From positions 1,844,001 through 1,908,000 of the forward strand of contig NZ_CP118224.1 of the NCBI RefSeq assembly GCF_030849025.1: a stretch of 64,000 nucleotides of DNA. Direction: 5' to 3'. Source of the stretch: Oceanimonas pelagia (GTDB lineage: Bacteria; Pseudomonadota; Gammaproteobacteria; Enterobacterales; Aeromonadaceae). The translations under genes were made by a program, and so were the position numbers. Shown in pieces: positions 20,050-29,541 of this stretch (position 1 is the first letter of the stretch; each line of letters begins with the position of its first letter). The notes below the pieces were generated by a model, which worked only from the letters and a program-made list of their open reading frames with translations, was not told the origin of the DNA and searched no databases.

Positions 20050-21725
20050 GCCAGGCTGACGGGCAGGCCGGTTTTGATGTAATCCACCATGCGGTAACGC
20101 CCGGGGGAATACACCATCAGGTGGGTCTGGTAGCCGAAAGGCACCATGAAACAGGCGCTGGCGCCAAAGGCCACCGCCATGATAAAGGGCATGGGGTCAA
20201 CGCCAAAGGCCTGCGCTGTGCTCAGCCCGATGGGGAACGCCAGGGCGGCGGCGGCGTTATTGGTCACGGTTTCGGTCAGCAGCAGGGTCATTAAATACAC
20301 TCCTGCAAAGGCGCCGAACACGCCGTGCCCGTTAAATAGCGCCCGCATGCCGTCGGCTACCAGTTGTGCCGCTCCCGAGCTGTCCATGGCCTTGGCCACG
20401 GTCAGCGCCGAGCCGATAATCACCACCAGCTCAAAGGGAAAGCGCCGGCGCAGTTCGGAAAGCGTTAACATGCGGCTTAGCAACAGGCCGGCCAGCAACA
20501 GCAGCAGGCCATTAAGCAGCGGCAGCAGGTTCAGGGCCGCCATGGCAATAACAGCGCCAAAGCCGGCAAAGGCCAGCACGCTCTGGCGATTGCTGAGTTT
20601 GGGCCGCTGCATTTTGCCCAGCAGATGAAAGTTGCGATCCAGGTTGCGGTGCTGGGTAAAGTCGGCGCCTACCGCCAGCAGCAGGCTGTCGCCCACCCTG
20701 AGCGGAATTTTACCCAGCTGGCCGGTCAGTCGTTTGTTGCCCCGCCTGATGCCCACCACACCGGCGTTGAACATGGTGCGAAAGTCCACTTCCTGCAGGG
20801 TGCGCTTGGCCAGCTCCGACTCGTTGGACACCACCACTTCCACCAGGTTGGAGGCCAGCAACCGATCCACGCCATTGCCAAACAGCTCCAGCCCGCTGAA
20901 GGGCTGCAATGCCTGCACCTTTTTCACCTCTCCGGTAAACACCAGTACGTCGTTGGCTTCCAGTATTTCATCGGGAGCCACCGGGCTGATGAGCCGGTCG
21001 TTGCGCACAATTTCCAGCAAGAACAACCCATCCAGGCTGCGCAGCCGGTTTTGCTCTATGCTGCGGCCAACCAGCGCCGCCCCGGGCTGCACCCTGGCTT
21101 CCAGAAAATAGGGCTGGGCACTTTCCTCGTCTTTCATGCCATTTTGCGGCAACAGCCGGGCACTGAACATCAGCACCATCAGGCACAACAAGGCAACCGG
21201 CACACCCACGGCGGCAAACTCAAACATGCCCAGCGCCGGCAGGCCAGCGTTCACCACAAAGGAGTTGACCACCAGGTTGGTAGAAGTGCCTATCAGGGTA
21301 GTCACGCCCCCCAGCACGGAGGCGAAAGAAAGCGGAATGAGCAGGCGCGACGCCGGAATATGGCGCTGACGCGAAATCACCCCCAGCAGTGATCCCACCA
21401 CGGCGGTGTTGTTAAGAAAGGCGGAAAGACCGGCCGTTACTCCCATCAGCCGCAGGCTGGCCAGGCTTTCATTGCCCTTTAGCAGAGCGCCGGAAAACCG
21501 CTCCAGCAAGGGGGAGCGCTCCAGTGCCAGCGACACCAGCATTAATACCAGCAGGGTGATCAGCGCCGGATTGGTAAAACTGCTCAGCCATTGCTGCTCG
21601 CTGACCACCCCCAGCACCAGATAACCGGTGGCCCAGCCACCAAACAGCACGGCCGGAGAAAAACGCCCCTGCACCAGCAGCCCCAGCAACACGCCCACCG
21701 ACGTTAACACCCACCAGGCGGTCAT
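20001..21725 (-). CDS. SLC13 family permease with two RCK_C (TrkA-C) domains, likely sulfate transporter
   Basis: The 574-residue membrane protein has the SLC13/DASS layout: N-terminal hydrophobic helices to about residue 195, two TrkA-C type regulatory domains at about 205-275 and 290-360, then a second hydrophobic half. The sequence SFASVLGGVTTLIGTSTNLVVNS is a split view of the conserved SNT sodium/substrate motif (GTSTN). Relatives with this architecture beside cysD/cysN genes are commonly annotated as sulfate permeases. Substrate is inferred from context: it is divergent from the cysD gene across about 57 bp. The 3' end overlaps rfbC by 49 bp. Confidence 0.85.
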   Translation of the reverse strand: MTAWWVLTSVGVLLGLLVQGRFSPAVLFGGWATGYLVLGVVSEQQWLSSFTNPALITLLVLMLVSLALERSPLLERFSGALLKGNESLASLRLMGVTAGLSAFLNNTAVVGSLLGVISRQRHIPASRLLIPLSFASVLGGVTTLIGTSTNLVVNSFVVNAGLPALGMFEFAAVGVPVALLCLMVLMFSARLLPQNGMKDEESAQPYFLEARVQPGAALVGRSIEQNRLRSLDGLFLLEIVRNDRLISPVAPDEILEANDVLVFTGEVKKVQALQPFSGLELFGNGVDRLLASNLVEVVVSNESELAKRTLQEVDFRTMFNAGVVGIRRGNKRLTGQLGKIPLRVGDSLLLAVGADFTQHRNLDRNFHLLGKMQRPKLSNRQSVLAFAGFGAVIAMAALNLLPLLNGLLLLLAGLLLSRMLTLSELRRRFPFELVVIIGSALTVAKAMDSSGAAQLVADGMRALFNGHGVFGAFAGVYLMTLLLTETVTNNAAAALAFPIGLSTAQAFGVDPMPFIMAVAFGASACFMVPFGYQTHLMVYSPGRYRMVDYIKTGLPVSLAYSAGVIALVPVVFPF

Positions 21726-21782
21726 TGTTTTTGTTCCTTTTCAAGCATGCTTTTATTCTACGTTGATGTTTAATACACTGTC

Positions 21783-22697
21783 ATGCAAAACACGGTCGGG
21801 CAACTGACAATAATTAAAAAAACCTTGTGGTGGCTTAACTTGAGCAAAGCAAAGGCTATTAAAGATTTATCGCCGGATAACATTAGCCACCGTCGCAGAA
21901 AGGCGGTGGAGCTGCGCCTTGCCGGCGCCACCCTGGCTCAGGTATCTGCCGCCACCGGGCTCAGCAACCCCACTATCATTGCGGCCTGCAAGGCCTTTGC
22001 CGCCGGCGGCTGGGAGGCCGTCAAGGTAAAGCCCAGAGGCAGAAAAAAGGGAGAAGGGCGAGCCCTTTCTGCCGAGCAGGAGCAGGTGTTGCTGCAGCGC
22101 CTGCAATCCCCCCCGCCGGGCAATGGCCTGTGGCATGCCCAGCCCATACTGCAATGGGTTGCCAGTGAACTGGGCGTGCCGTTAACCGAACGCTCGCTGC
22201 ATCGTTTTATGGAGCGCTGGCAGCTGCAGGCCGAGCCTGAGCAGCATGTCTTTTCACGCTCGGCTCACCCTGCCGCTCAGCAATGGCTCAAGCATGCCCT
22301 TCCCCTTATTGAACAGCGGGCCAGATACAGCGGTGGCCGGGTGCTGTGGGGCGGCCTTAAAACAACAGGCACGCATTCACTGCTCTATGCACACACGCCC
22401 AGAGGGCGACAGCTTTGGCTTGCGGTGCCCTACCCGGCCACGGCAGAGCATTTTATTGCGTTTTCTGAGCGCCTTCTTTTTGAAGAGCAGCCGCTTTGCC
22501 TGGTGCTTGCCGGCTGCGATATATCGCGCGTAACCAACATTCAGCGCTGGCTGAACGAACACACAAACATCGGTGTTTTTCACCCTGCCCCATATTCATC
22601 TTCGCCGGCTGTTACCACAGTGCCACGGGAGCCTGATCGGCACCCGCTACCTTCTGCCATTTCAGCCCAGGCAACCTTAGTAACCAAGAGGAACTCC
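21783..22697 (+). CDS. HTH/IS630-like domesticated transposase segment, open in frame into cysD
   Basis: These 305 codons run into cysD with no stop between. Residues about 35-80 form a helix-turn-helix ([27 protein letters not shown]). The following 50 residues match the second HTH of IS630-type transposases. Residues about 180-270 look like the DDE fold ([30 protein letters not shown]), but the aspartates and glutamate expected at those places are missing. So the fold survives while catalysis should be lost. It may be a DNA-binding regulator, translated alone, as a 604-residue fusion with CysD, or not at all. No insertion-sequence ends are visible around it. Confidence 0.6.
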
Positions 22698-23597
22698 ATG
22701 AATCTGACCCACCTGCAACGGCTGGAAGCCGAAAGTATCCACATCATGCGGGAAGTGGTGGCCGAGGCCGACAACCCCGTCATGCTCTACTCCATCGGCA
22801 AGGACAGCGCCGTGATGCTGCACCTGGCCATGAAGGCATTCTACCCCTCGGTGCCGCCCTTTCCGTTGCTGCACGTGGACACCCGCTGGAAGTTCCGCGA
22901 AATGTACGAGTTCCGCGATCGTATGGCCAAGGAGCTGGGCATGGAGCTGCTGGTGCACATCAACCCGGAAGCCATCGAGAAGGACATCAACCCCTTCACT
23001 CACGGCTCCGCCATTCATACCGACATCACCAAGACCGAAGGGCTCAAGCAGGCACTGGACAAGTACGGTTTCGACGCCGCCTTTGGGGGCGCCCGCCGCG
23101 ATGAGGAAAAGTCCCGGGCCAAGGAGCGCATTTTCTCCTTCCGTACCGCCCAGCACCGCTGGGATCCGAAAAACCAGCGCCCCGAGCTGTGGAAGCTGTA
23201 CAACGCCCGCAAGCACAAGGGCGAGTCCATTCGCGTGTTCCCGCTGTCCAACTGGACCGAGCTCGACATCTGGCAGTACATTCACCTGGAGAATATTCCC
23301 ATCGTGCCGCTGTATTACGCCGCCCAGCGCCCGGTGGTGGAGCGCGACGGCACCCTGATCATGGTGGACGACGAGCGCATGCCGCTGAAAGAGGGCGAAG
23401 TGCCGATGATGAAGAGCGTGCGTTTCCGTACCCTCGGCTGCTACCCGCTCACCGGCGCGGTGGAGTCCGAGGCCGACACCCTGCCCGCCATTATTCAGGA
23501 AATGCTGCTGACCAAGACCTCGGAGCGCCAGGGCCGCATGATCGACCACGACTCCGCTGCATCCATGGAAAAGAAAAAACAGGAAGGTTATTTCTGA
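22698..23597 (+). CDS. cysD: Sulfate adenylyltransferase small subunit
   Basis: From ATG 22698 the protein is 299 residues, close to the usual CysD length of about 302. It has the PP-loop [10 protein letters not shown] near residue 32, [30 protein letters not shown] and the C-terminal QGRMIDHD. CysD with CysN converts sulfate and ATP to adenylyl sulfate. An AGAGGA site about 8 nt before this ATG supports an internal start, even though the frame is open far upstream. The last codons form the left arm of a 17-bp hairpin. Confidence 0.95.
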   Translation: MNLTHLQRLEAESIHIMREVVAEADNPVMLYSIGKDSAVMLHLAMKAFYPSVPPFPLLHVDTRWKFREMYEFRDRMAKELGMELLVHINPEAIEKDINPFTHGSAIHTDITKTEGLKQALDKYGFDAAFGGARRDEEKSRAKERIFSFRTAQHRWDPKNQRPELWKLYNARKHKGESIRVFPLSNWTELDIWQYIHLENIPIVPLYYAAQRPVVERDGTLIMVDDERMPLKEGEVPMMKSVRFRTLGCYPLTGAVESEADTLPAIIQEMLLTKTSERQGRMIDHDSAASMEKKKQEGYF

Positions 23598-23622
23598 GGC
23601 GCGCAGCGCCTCGGAAATAACC
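23586..23622 (+). repeat. 17-bp hairpin across cysD stop codon
   Basis: The arms GGTTATTTC-T-GAGGCGC and GCGCCTC-G-GAAATAACC flank a GCA loop; the only imperfection is one T-G pair. The left arm contains the last three sense codons and stop of cysD. There is no T-run after it, so it is not a standard terminator. It could stabilise the cysD message or lower expression of the downstream genes. Confidence 0.85.
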
Positions 23623-23652
23623 AGCTGTAAGCTATAAGCTTTATGCTGTAAG
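23623..23652 (+). repeat. Left imperfect inverted repeat flanking four-helix-bundle gene
   Basis: The stretch is made of AGCT/TAAGCT-rich units. Its right part (23634-23652) matches the reverse complement of 24073-24091 at 16 of 19 positions, so the small gene between is bracketed by inverted repeats. Confidence 0.7.
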
Positions 23653-23704
23653 ACAAATAAAGTCACAGCGCAGCTGATGGTTTATGGCTTCCAGAGAGGG
23701 CGTG

Positions 23705-24064
23705 ATGAATTTTGAGAAATTGCAGGTGTGGAAGAAGTCGGCGAGGTTATCGGCTGACTTGTATAAGGCGCTGAGAGAACTACGGGATTTTGGTTTTCGC
23801 GATCAAATTACCCGTTCGGGCCTGTCCATACCCAGCAATATTGCCGAAGGCATGTCACGCTTCTCCAACAAGGACAAACGCCACTTTTTGGTGATCGCCA
23901 GGGGCTCATGTGCCGAGCTGCGCACTCAGGTCTATATCGGCATCGAAATTGGCTATATCAACGAGCAACAGGGTCGGCATTGGTTGCAGGAAACCCGTGA
24001 TATTTCAGCCATGCTGCACGGGCTTATTACCACCCTGAATGACGAACAAAACGCCGCAAGCTGA
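23705..24064 (+). CDS. Four-helix-bundle protein (S23 / 23S rRNA intervening-sequence family)
   Basis: The 119-residue protein starts NFEKLQVWKKSARL and contains FRDQITRSGLSIPSNIAEG and FLVIARGSCAELRTQ, which are diagnostic of the S23/four-helix-bundle family. The family is found both inside 23S rRNA intervening sequences and as stand-alone genes; its function is not known. ATG 23705 is preferred over ATG 23684 because GAGAGGG lies just before it and the family starts at this point. It interrupts cysD and cysNC and is flanked by inverted repeats, which suggests it arrived as a cassette. Confidence 0.88.
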   Translation: MNFEKLQVWKKSARLSADLYKALRELRDFGFRDQITRSGLSIPSNIAEGMSRFSNKDKRHFLVIARGSCAELRTQVYIGIEIGYINEQQGRHWLQETRDISAMLHGLITTLNDEQNAAS

Positions 24065-24072
24065 CGCTTTGA

Positions 24073-24091
24073 CATACAGCATACAGCTTAC
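24073..24091 (-). repeat. Right imperfect inverted repeat flanking four-helix-bundle gene
   Basis: Reverse complement matches 23634-23652 at 16 of 19 positions. The unit continues with more AGCT-like sequence to about 24104, just before the cysNC ribosome-binding site (GAAGGA). Confidence 0.7.
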
Positions 24092-24118
24092 GGCATATAG
24101 CTCTGAAGGATACGCAAG

Positions 24119-26023
24119 ATGCACCAGTCATCTCTGATAGAAAGCAATATCAACGAATACCTCAAGCAGCACGAAAGCAAGAGTCTGCTGCGCTTTATCA
24201 CCTGCGGCAGCGTGGACGACGGCAAGAGTACCCTGATCGGGCGCTTGTTGTTCGAGTCCAAGATGCTGTTTGAAGATCAGCTCGCCGCCATGGAGGCCGA
24301 CTCGAAAAAGTACGGCACTCAGGGTGAGGACATCGACTTTGCGCTGCTGGCGGACGGCCTGGCCGCCGAGCGCGAGCAGGGCATTACCATCGACGTGGCC
24401 TACCGCTTCTTCTCCACCGACAAGCGCAAGTTCATTGTGGCCGACACTCCCGGACACGAGCAGTACACCCGCAACATGGTGACCGGCGCCTCCACCGCCG
24501 ACGCCGCCATTCTGATGGTGGATGCGCGCAAGGGCATTCTCACCCAGACCCGCCGCCACAGCTACCTGATGTCGCTGCTGGGCATTCGCCAGGTGGTGGT
24601 GGCCATCAACAAGATGGATCTGGTGAACTACTCGGAAGACACCTTCCGCAAGATCAAGGAAGACTACGCGCAATTTGCCGAGCAACTCAACCTCGACAAC
24701 ATCACCTATATTCCCATGTCGGCGTTCAAGGGCGACAACATCGTTGAGCCCAGCGCCAACATGCCCTGGTATCACGGCACCACCCTGATGGGCTACCTGG
24801 AAACCGTGGAAGTGGACGACACCCGCATGCAGCGCGCGCCCTTCCGCCTGCCGGTGCAGTGGGTCAACCGCCCCAACCTGGACTTCCGCGGCTTTGCCGG
24901 CACCATCGCCAGCGGCGTGGTCAAACCCGGCGATCGCATTCGCGTGCTGCCGTCGGGCAAGGAAAGCACCGTGGATCGCATTGTGGTGCACGGCGGCGAT
25001 CTGCCCGAGGCGGTAGCCGGTCAGTCGGTGACCCTGACCCTGAAAGATGAAATCGACATCTCCCGGGGGGATGTGATCTCCACCGCCGAGGCGCCGGTGG
25101 AAACCGCCGATCAGTTCGAGTCCACCCTGGTGTGGATGCACGAAGATCCACTGCTGCCGGGCCGCCCCTACCTGCTGAAGATCGGCACCAAGACGGTGAC
25201 CGCCTCGGTGACCGACATCAAGTATCAGGTGAACGTCAACACCCTGGAGCACGTGGCCGCCAAGAAGCTGGATCTGAACGGCATTGCGGTGTGTAACCTC
25301 AGCCTGGACCGGGCCATTGCCTTTGACGACTACCAGAGCAACAAGGACACCGGCGGCTTTATTCTGATCGACCGGCTGTCCAACAACACGGTGGCCGCCG
25401 GCATGCTGCACTTCTCCCTGCGCCGCAGCCAGAACATTCACATGCAGCACGTGGACGTGAACAAGGAAGCGCGGGCGCTCTCCAAGGGCCAGAAACCGGC
25501 GGTGCTGTGGTTTACCGGCCTGTCCGGTGCCGGCAAGTCCACCATCGCCAACCTGGTGGAGAAAAAGCTGCACGCGCAGGGCAACCACACCTACCTGCTG
25601 GACGGTGACAACGTGCGCCACGGCCTGAACAAGGATCTGGGCTTTACCGACGCCGACCGGGTGGAGAACATTCGCCGGGTGGCGGAAGTGTCGAAGCTGA
25701 TGGTGGATGCGGGCCTGATCGTGCTCACCGCCTTTATCTCGCCGTTCCGCGCCGAGCGCCGCCTGGCCCGGGAGCTGCTGGAAGACGGTGAATTCATCGA
25801 AGTGCACGTGGACACCCCGCTCAACGTGGCGGAAGAGCGCGACGTGAAGGGACTGTACAAGAAGGCCCGCCGCGGTGAGCTGAAGAACTTCACCGGCATC
25901 GACTCCGCCTACGAGCAGCCGGAGAACCCGGAAATCCGTCTCGACACCACGGCCATGAGTGCCGACGAAGCGGCGGATGCGGTGATTGCCGTGCTGAAAG
26001 AACGGGGAATTATTACAGGATAA
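24119..26023 (+). CDS. cysNC: Fused sulfate adenylyltransferase GTPase subunit / adenylylsulfate kinase
   Basis: The 634-residue protein is a CysN-CysC fusion of the NodQ type. The N-terminal GTPase has P-loop GSVDDGKST near residue 32, switch region [12 protein letters not shown] near 110 and NKMD near 168, then EF-Tu-like beta-barrel domains. From about residue 460 the APS kinase domain has P-loop [20 protein letters not shown] and the ISPFR loop. It activates sulfate to PAPS, the donor needed by the sulfotransferase encoded at 8480. The fusion explains why no separate cysC is present. CDS composition is GC-rich and regular. Confidence 0.97.
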   Translation: MHQSSLIESNINEYLKQHESKSLLRFITCGSVDDGKSTLIGRLLFESKMLFEDQLAAMEADSKKYGTQGEDIDFALLADGLAAEREQGITIDVAYRFFSTDKRKFIVADTPGHEQYTRNMVTGASTADAAILMVDARKGILTQTRRHSYLMSLLGIRQVVVAINKMDLVNYSEDTFRKIKEDYAQFAEQLNLDNITYIPMSAFKGDNIVEPSANMPWYHGTTLMGYLETVEVDDTRMQRAPFRLPVQWVNRPNLDFRGFAGTIASGVVKPGDRIRVLPSGKESTVDRIVVHGGDLPEAVAGQSVTLTLKDEIDISRGDVISTAEAPVETADQFESTLVWMHEDPLLPGRPYLLKIGTKTVTASVTDIKYQVNVNTLEHVAAKKLDLNGIAVCNLSLDRAIAFDDYQSNKDTGGFILIDRLSNNTVAAGMLHFSLRRSQNIHMQHVDVNKEARALSKGQKPAVLWFTGLSGAGKSTIANLVEKKLHAQGNHTYLLDGDNVRHGLNKDLGFTDADRVENIRRVAEVSKLMVDAGLIVLTAFISPFRAERRLARELLEDGEFIEVHVDTPLNVAEERDVKGLYKKARRGELKNFTGIDSAYEQPENPEIRLDTTAMSADEAADAVIAVLKERGIITG

Positions 26024-26043
26024 AAAACAGCAGTCAGTTAAAG

Positions 26044-26080
26044 CGTAGGTTGGCGATGAACGAAGTGAATCCCAACATTT
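26044..26080. repeat. Short intergenic palindromic repeat between cysNC and cysQ
   Basis: The unit reads GTTGG...CCCAAC around an AACGAAGTGAAT centre. This form resembles a widespread intergenic hairpin family of gammaproteobacteria. It is directly followed by a second, unrelated palindrome. Confidence 0.55.
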
Positions 26081-26099
26081 ATGTCGCCAGCCGAATGGA

Positions 26100-26117
26100 C
26101 TCCGGCCTTCGCCGGAG
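26100..26117. repeat. REP-type palindrome (CTCCGGC-CTTC-GCCGGAG)
   Basis: A perfect 7-bp stem with a four-base loop, followed by TGACG. When read as protein it yields the WTPAFAGVT string that often contaminates gene starts. A related ATTCCCGC/GCGGGAAT element lies inside kpsC at 28089. Confidence 0.75.
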
Positions 26118-26137
26118 TGACGTTAAAAGGAAATAGA

Positions 26138-26935
<798 letters not shown>

Positions 26936-26940
26936 ACAAG

Positions 26941-26985
26941 AAAAAGGGGTCGGAGTCATTTTAAAAATGACTCCGACCCCTTTTT
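26941..26985. repeat. 45-nt palindrome, copy 1 (upstream of kpsC)
   Basis: Arms of 22 bp are perfectly complementary around a single central base; the arm reads AAAAAGGGGTCGGAGTCA then TTTT. It lies 5 nt after the cysQ stop and can serve as a bidirectional terminator because of its flanking A and T runs. A second copy lies at 29077 and a half copy at 29952. Confidence 0.93.
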
Positions 26986-26987
26986 TA

Positions 26988-29063
26988 ATGATTGAGCCTT
27001 TTATGCTTCTAACCACCTCTTTCGGCATCTGGCGCCAGCGCCGGGTGCTTAACGTTCTGCTGGCGCCCCACTCCCTTGGGCTGATGCCTGACAACAGCCC
27101 CGCCGCGGTGGTGGGCTGGGGCATGAAGCCCAACACCGAACGCGCCCGCCGGCTGGCAGAGCGGCGCGCCCTGCCCTTCTGGCAGCTGGAAGACGGCTTT
27201 ATCGGCTATATCGGCCACCCGGCCGGTGGCGGCCACCGGCTGTCGCTGATTGTTGATAAGGTTGGCGTGTATTACGACGCCACCCGCCCAAGCGCCCTTG
27301 AGCACATGCTGCAGAGCCTCGACTGGTGGAATGACGACTGGCAACAGCGGGCCGGGGCGCTGCGCCAGGCTCTGGTTGAGCATGGCATTACCAAATACAA
27401 CTGCTATGCCGGCAACACATTGCCGGCGGCAGTGGCGACCAGGCTGGATAATGCTCGCCCCAGGGTGCTGGTGATTGACCAGACCAGAGGGGATCAGTCG
27501 GTGCGGCTGGGGCTGGCCAGCGAGCAGTCATTTGCCAATATGCTGACCGCCGCCAAGGCCGAAAATCCGGGTGCCCAGATTATTGTGCGTACCCACCCGG
27601 ATGTGCTGCTGGGCAAAAAGCTGGGCTATTTAAACGATGTGGGTGACGATGTGCTGTTGCTGGCCGACAGTGTGAATCCCTTTGCACTGATGGCGCAGGT
27701 AGACAAGGTGTATACCGTTACCTCTCAGCTGGGCTTTGAAGCGCTGCTGGCCGGCAAGCCGGTGGTGTGCTTTGGCGCCCCCTTTTATGCCGGCTGGGGC
27801 GTGACCGACGACCGCATTGCAGTGCCGCGCCGGGGCGAGCCGCGCACCGTGCCGCAGCTGCTGGCGGCGGCCTATCTGCGTTATTGCCGTTATCTGGATC
27901 CGATCACCGGTGAGCGTTGTGAGCTGGAAGATGTGCTGGATTTGATTTTGGCGCAGCGTTCACCGGTGCCGCCGGTGGATGAGTTGTATGCAGTAGGGTT
28001 TTCGCTGTGGCGACGGCGCTTCGCGCCCCGTTTTTTAAGCCGTTACGCCAGGAAAGTGACCTTTGTTAACCGTATTCCCGACGCCATGGATTCCCGCTTT
28101 CGCGGGAATGACAATAAAGCCGTGCTGGTATGGGGCCGCCGGTTTGAATCGCAGCTGGCGAATTGCCCGCTGCCGGTATGGCGCATGGAAGACGGCTTTT
28201 TGCGCTCGGTGGGGCTGGGCTCGGATCTGCGTCGGCCGGGCTCACTGGTAATAGACCCTGTTGGCATCTATTACGATCCGCGCACACCCAGCGCCATTGA
28301 ACATTATCTGGGTCACCACGACTTCTCTTCCCTTGAGCTGAGCCTGGGCGAGCAGTTGTTAACCCATTTTCGCGAGCAGGCGCTCACCAAATACAATGTG
28401 GGCACGCGCAGCCGGCTTGACTGGCGGAAACAGGCCAATGGCCGACCGGTGCTGCTGGTGCCCGGCCAGGTGGACGACGATGCCTCGGTGCAGCTGGGCA
28501 GCCCGTTCGTGGCCGGCAATGCCGCCCTGCTGCAGGCGGTGCGGGCCGCTCATCCGAATGCCTTTATCATATTCAAACCGCACCCGGATGTGGTGAGCGG
28601 CAACCGCAAGGGGCAGGTGCCGGAAAAGGTACTGAAGACTTGTGTGGATCTGGTGGAAACGGACGCCGGCATTGTGGACTGTCTGGACGCCTGCGATACG
28701 GTGCATGTGCTTACCTCCCTTACCGGGCTGGAGGCGCTGATCCGGGGCAAGCCGGTCACGGTGTGGAGCCAGCCGTTTTATGCCGGCTGGGGACTGACTA
28801 CCGATGTGCACCCTGTAGCGCGCCGGGGCCGCGCCCTGCCCCTGCCGGCGCTGGTGTATGCCACCTATGCCTGGTATCCCACCTATGTGGATTATCAAAC
28901 CGGCCTGTGCAGCACGCCGCAACGCTTCGCGCGCCAGCTGGCCCGGGAGCGGGAGCAGTTCAAAGAGCCGGACAACCGGGTGCTGCGGCTGGTGCACCGC
29001 CGGCTGCGCAAGGCGCGGTTTTTGTGGGAAGCATTGGCCCCTTTGGGGAGCTTTAAGCGGTAA
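26988..29063 (+). CDS. kpsC: Capsular polysaccharide beta-Kdo transferase KpsC-like
   Basis: About 691 residues from ATG 26988 (27003 is also possible); KpsC is about 675. It has two GT99-type units. Unit 1 shows QLEDGFIGYIG, VYYDATRPSALE, DQTRGDQSV, VRTHPDVLLGKK and YAGWGVTDDR. Unit 2 shows RMEDGFLRSVGLGSD, IYYDPRTPSAIE, VPGQVDDDAS, FKPHPDVVSGNRKG and FYAGWGLTTD. KpsC builds the poly-beta-Kdo linker of ABC-transporter-dependent capsules on a lipid anchor. No kpsS, kpsM/T or kpsF/U gene is nearby, so it is an orphan here. A REP palindrome is inserted in frame between the units (28089-28112). The frame extends upstream through the 26941 palindrome but that part is not family-like. Confidence 0.92.
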   Translation: MIEPFMLLTTSFGIWRQRRVLNVLLAPHSLGLMPDNSPAAVVGWGMKPNTERARRLAERRALPFWQLEDGFIGYIGHPAGGGHRLSLIVDKVGVYYDATRPSALEHMLQSLDWWNDDWQQRAGALRQALVEHGITKYNCYAGNTLPAAVATRLDNARPRVLVIDQTRGDQSVRLGLASEQSFANMLTAAKAENPGAQIIVRTHPDVLLGKKLGYLNDVGDDVLLLADSVNPFALMAQVDKVYTVTSQLGFEALLAGKPVVCFGAPFYAGWGVTDDRIAVPRRGEPRTVPQLLAAAYLRYCRYLDPITGERCELEDVLDLILAQRSPVPPVDELYAVGFSLWRRRFAPRFLSRYARKVTFVNRIPDAMDSRFRGNDNKAVLVWGRRFESQLANCPLPVWRMEDGFLRSVGLGSDLRRPGSLVIDPVGIYYDPRTPSAIEHYLGHHDFSSLELSLGEQLLTHFREQALTKYNVGTRSRLDWRKQANGRPVLLVPGQVDDDASVQLGSPFVAGNAALLQAVRAAHPNAFIIFKPHPDVVSGNRKGQVPEKVLKTCVDLVETDAGIVDCLDACDTVHVLTSLTGLEALIRGKPVTVWSQPFYAGWGLTTDVHPVARRGRALPLPALVYATYAWYPTYVDYQTGLCSTPQRFARQLAREREQFKEPDNRVLRLVHRRLRKARFLWEALAPLGSFKR
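28089..28112. repeat. REP-type palindrome inserted in kpsC coding sequence
   Basis: ATTCCCGC-TTTC-GCGGGAAT followed by GAC, translated in frame as DSRFRGND. It falls in the linker between the two catalytic units, so the insertion keeps both intact. Confidence 0.85.
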
Positions 29064-29076
29064 ACTGTCAGCTAAG

Positions 29077-29123
29077 AAAAAGGGGTCGGAGTCATTTTTA
29101 AAAATTGACTCCGACCCCTTTTT
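29077..29123. repeat. 45-nt palindrome, copy 2 (downstream of kpsC)
   Basis: Same arm as copy 1 (AAAAAGGGGTCGGAGTCA), with a slightly longer AT centre. It starts 13 nt after the kpsC stop and can act as its terminator. Copies 1 and 2 bracket kpsC. Confidence 0.93.
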
Positions 29124-29142
29124 AAGAAGCACAGAAGTGAAC

Positions 29143-29541
29143 ATGGAGCAACTGGCAAACACTGTGAAGCTGGCGCGCCAGCGCTCTGATATTGCTGCGC
29201 TTTGGCTGTATGGCTCCCGGGCCAGAGGAGACCATCACGCCGGTAGCGACTACGATCTGGCAGTGGTATTTACCCACTGGGAGCCGGATGCTTTATCTCG
29301 CCGGCTCAGGCCGAAAGAAATAGCACTGGACTGGCAACACAAGCTTGCCATGCCGGAAGGCACCATCAGTGTGGTGGACTTGGCCATAGCTCCCGTTCCC
29401 CTTGGCTGGAGTGTGCTGAGCCAGGGCAAGCTGTTACTGGATCTGTCCCCTTCTCACCGCATGCAGGCAGAGCAGCGCATTTATTCCATGTGGGAGCTGG
29501 ATTACGTTCATGCCCACAACGCCGGAGAACAACATGATTAA
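29143..29541 (+). CDS. mntA: MntA-like antitoxin nucleotidyltransferase (type VII TA)
   Basis: The 132-residue minimal nucleotidyltransferase has the GSX10DXD motif (GSRARGD...DYD) at residues 24-38, as in MntA antitoxins, which AMPylate a partner HEPN toxin. ATG 29143 is the family-like start; the frame is open upstream into kpsC but unrelated. The gene appears intact and overlaps the start of the hepT-like gene by 8 nt, the usual layout of this pair. Confidence 0.85.
   Translation: MEQLANTVKLARQRSDIAALWLYGSRARGDHHAGSDYDLAVVFTHWEPDALSRRLRPKEIALDWQHKLAMPEGTISVVDLAIAPVPLGWSVLSQGKLLLDLSPSHRMQAEQRIYSMWELDYVHAHNAGEQHD

Noticed and set aside
24128-25807. 559-codon antisense frame within cysNC
   Set aside because: It is a composition shadow of a GC-rich gene: His/Gly/Val-rich, no motifs, fully opposite a certain gene.
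26081-26137. N-terminal extension of CysQ
   Set aside because: These codons translate a REP palindrome (WTPAFAGVT); the ATG at 26138 has a good ribosome site and the family start.
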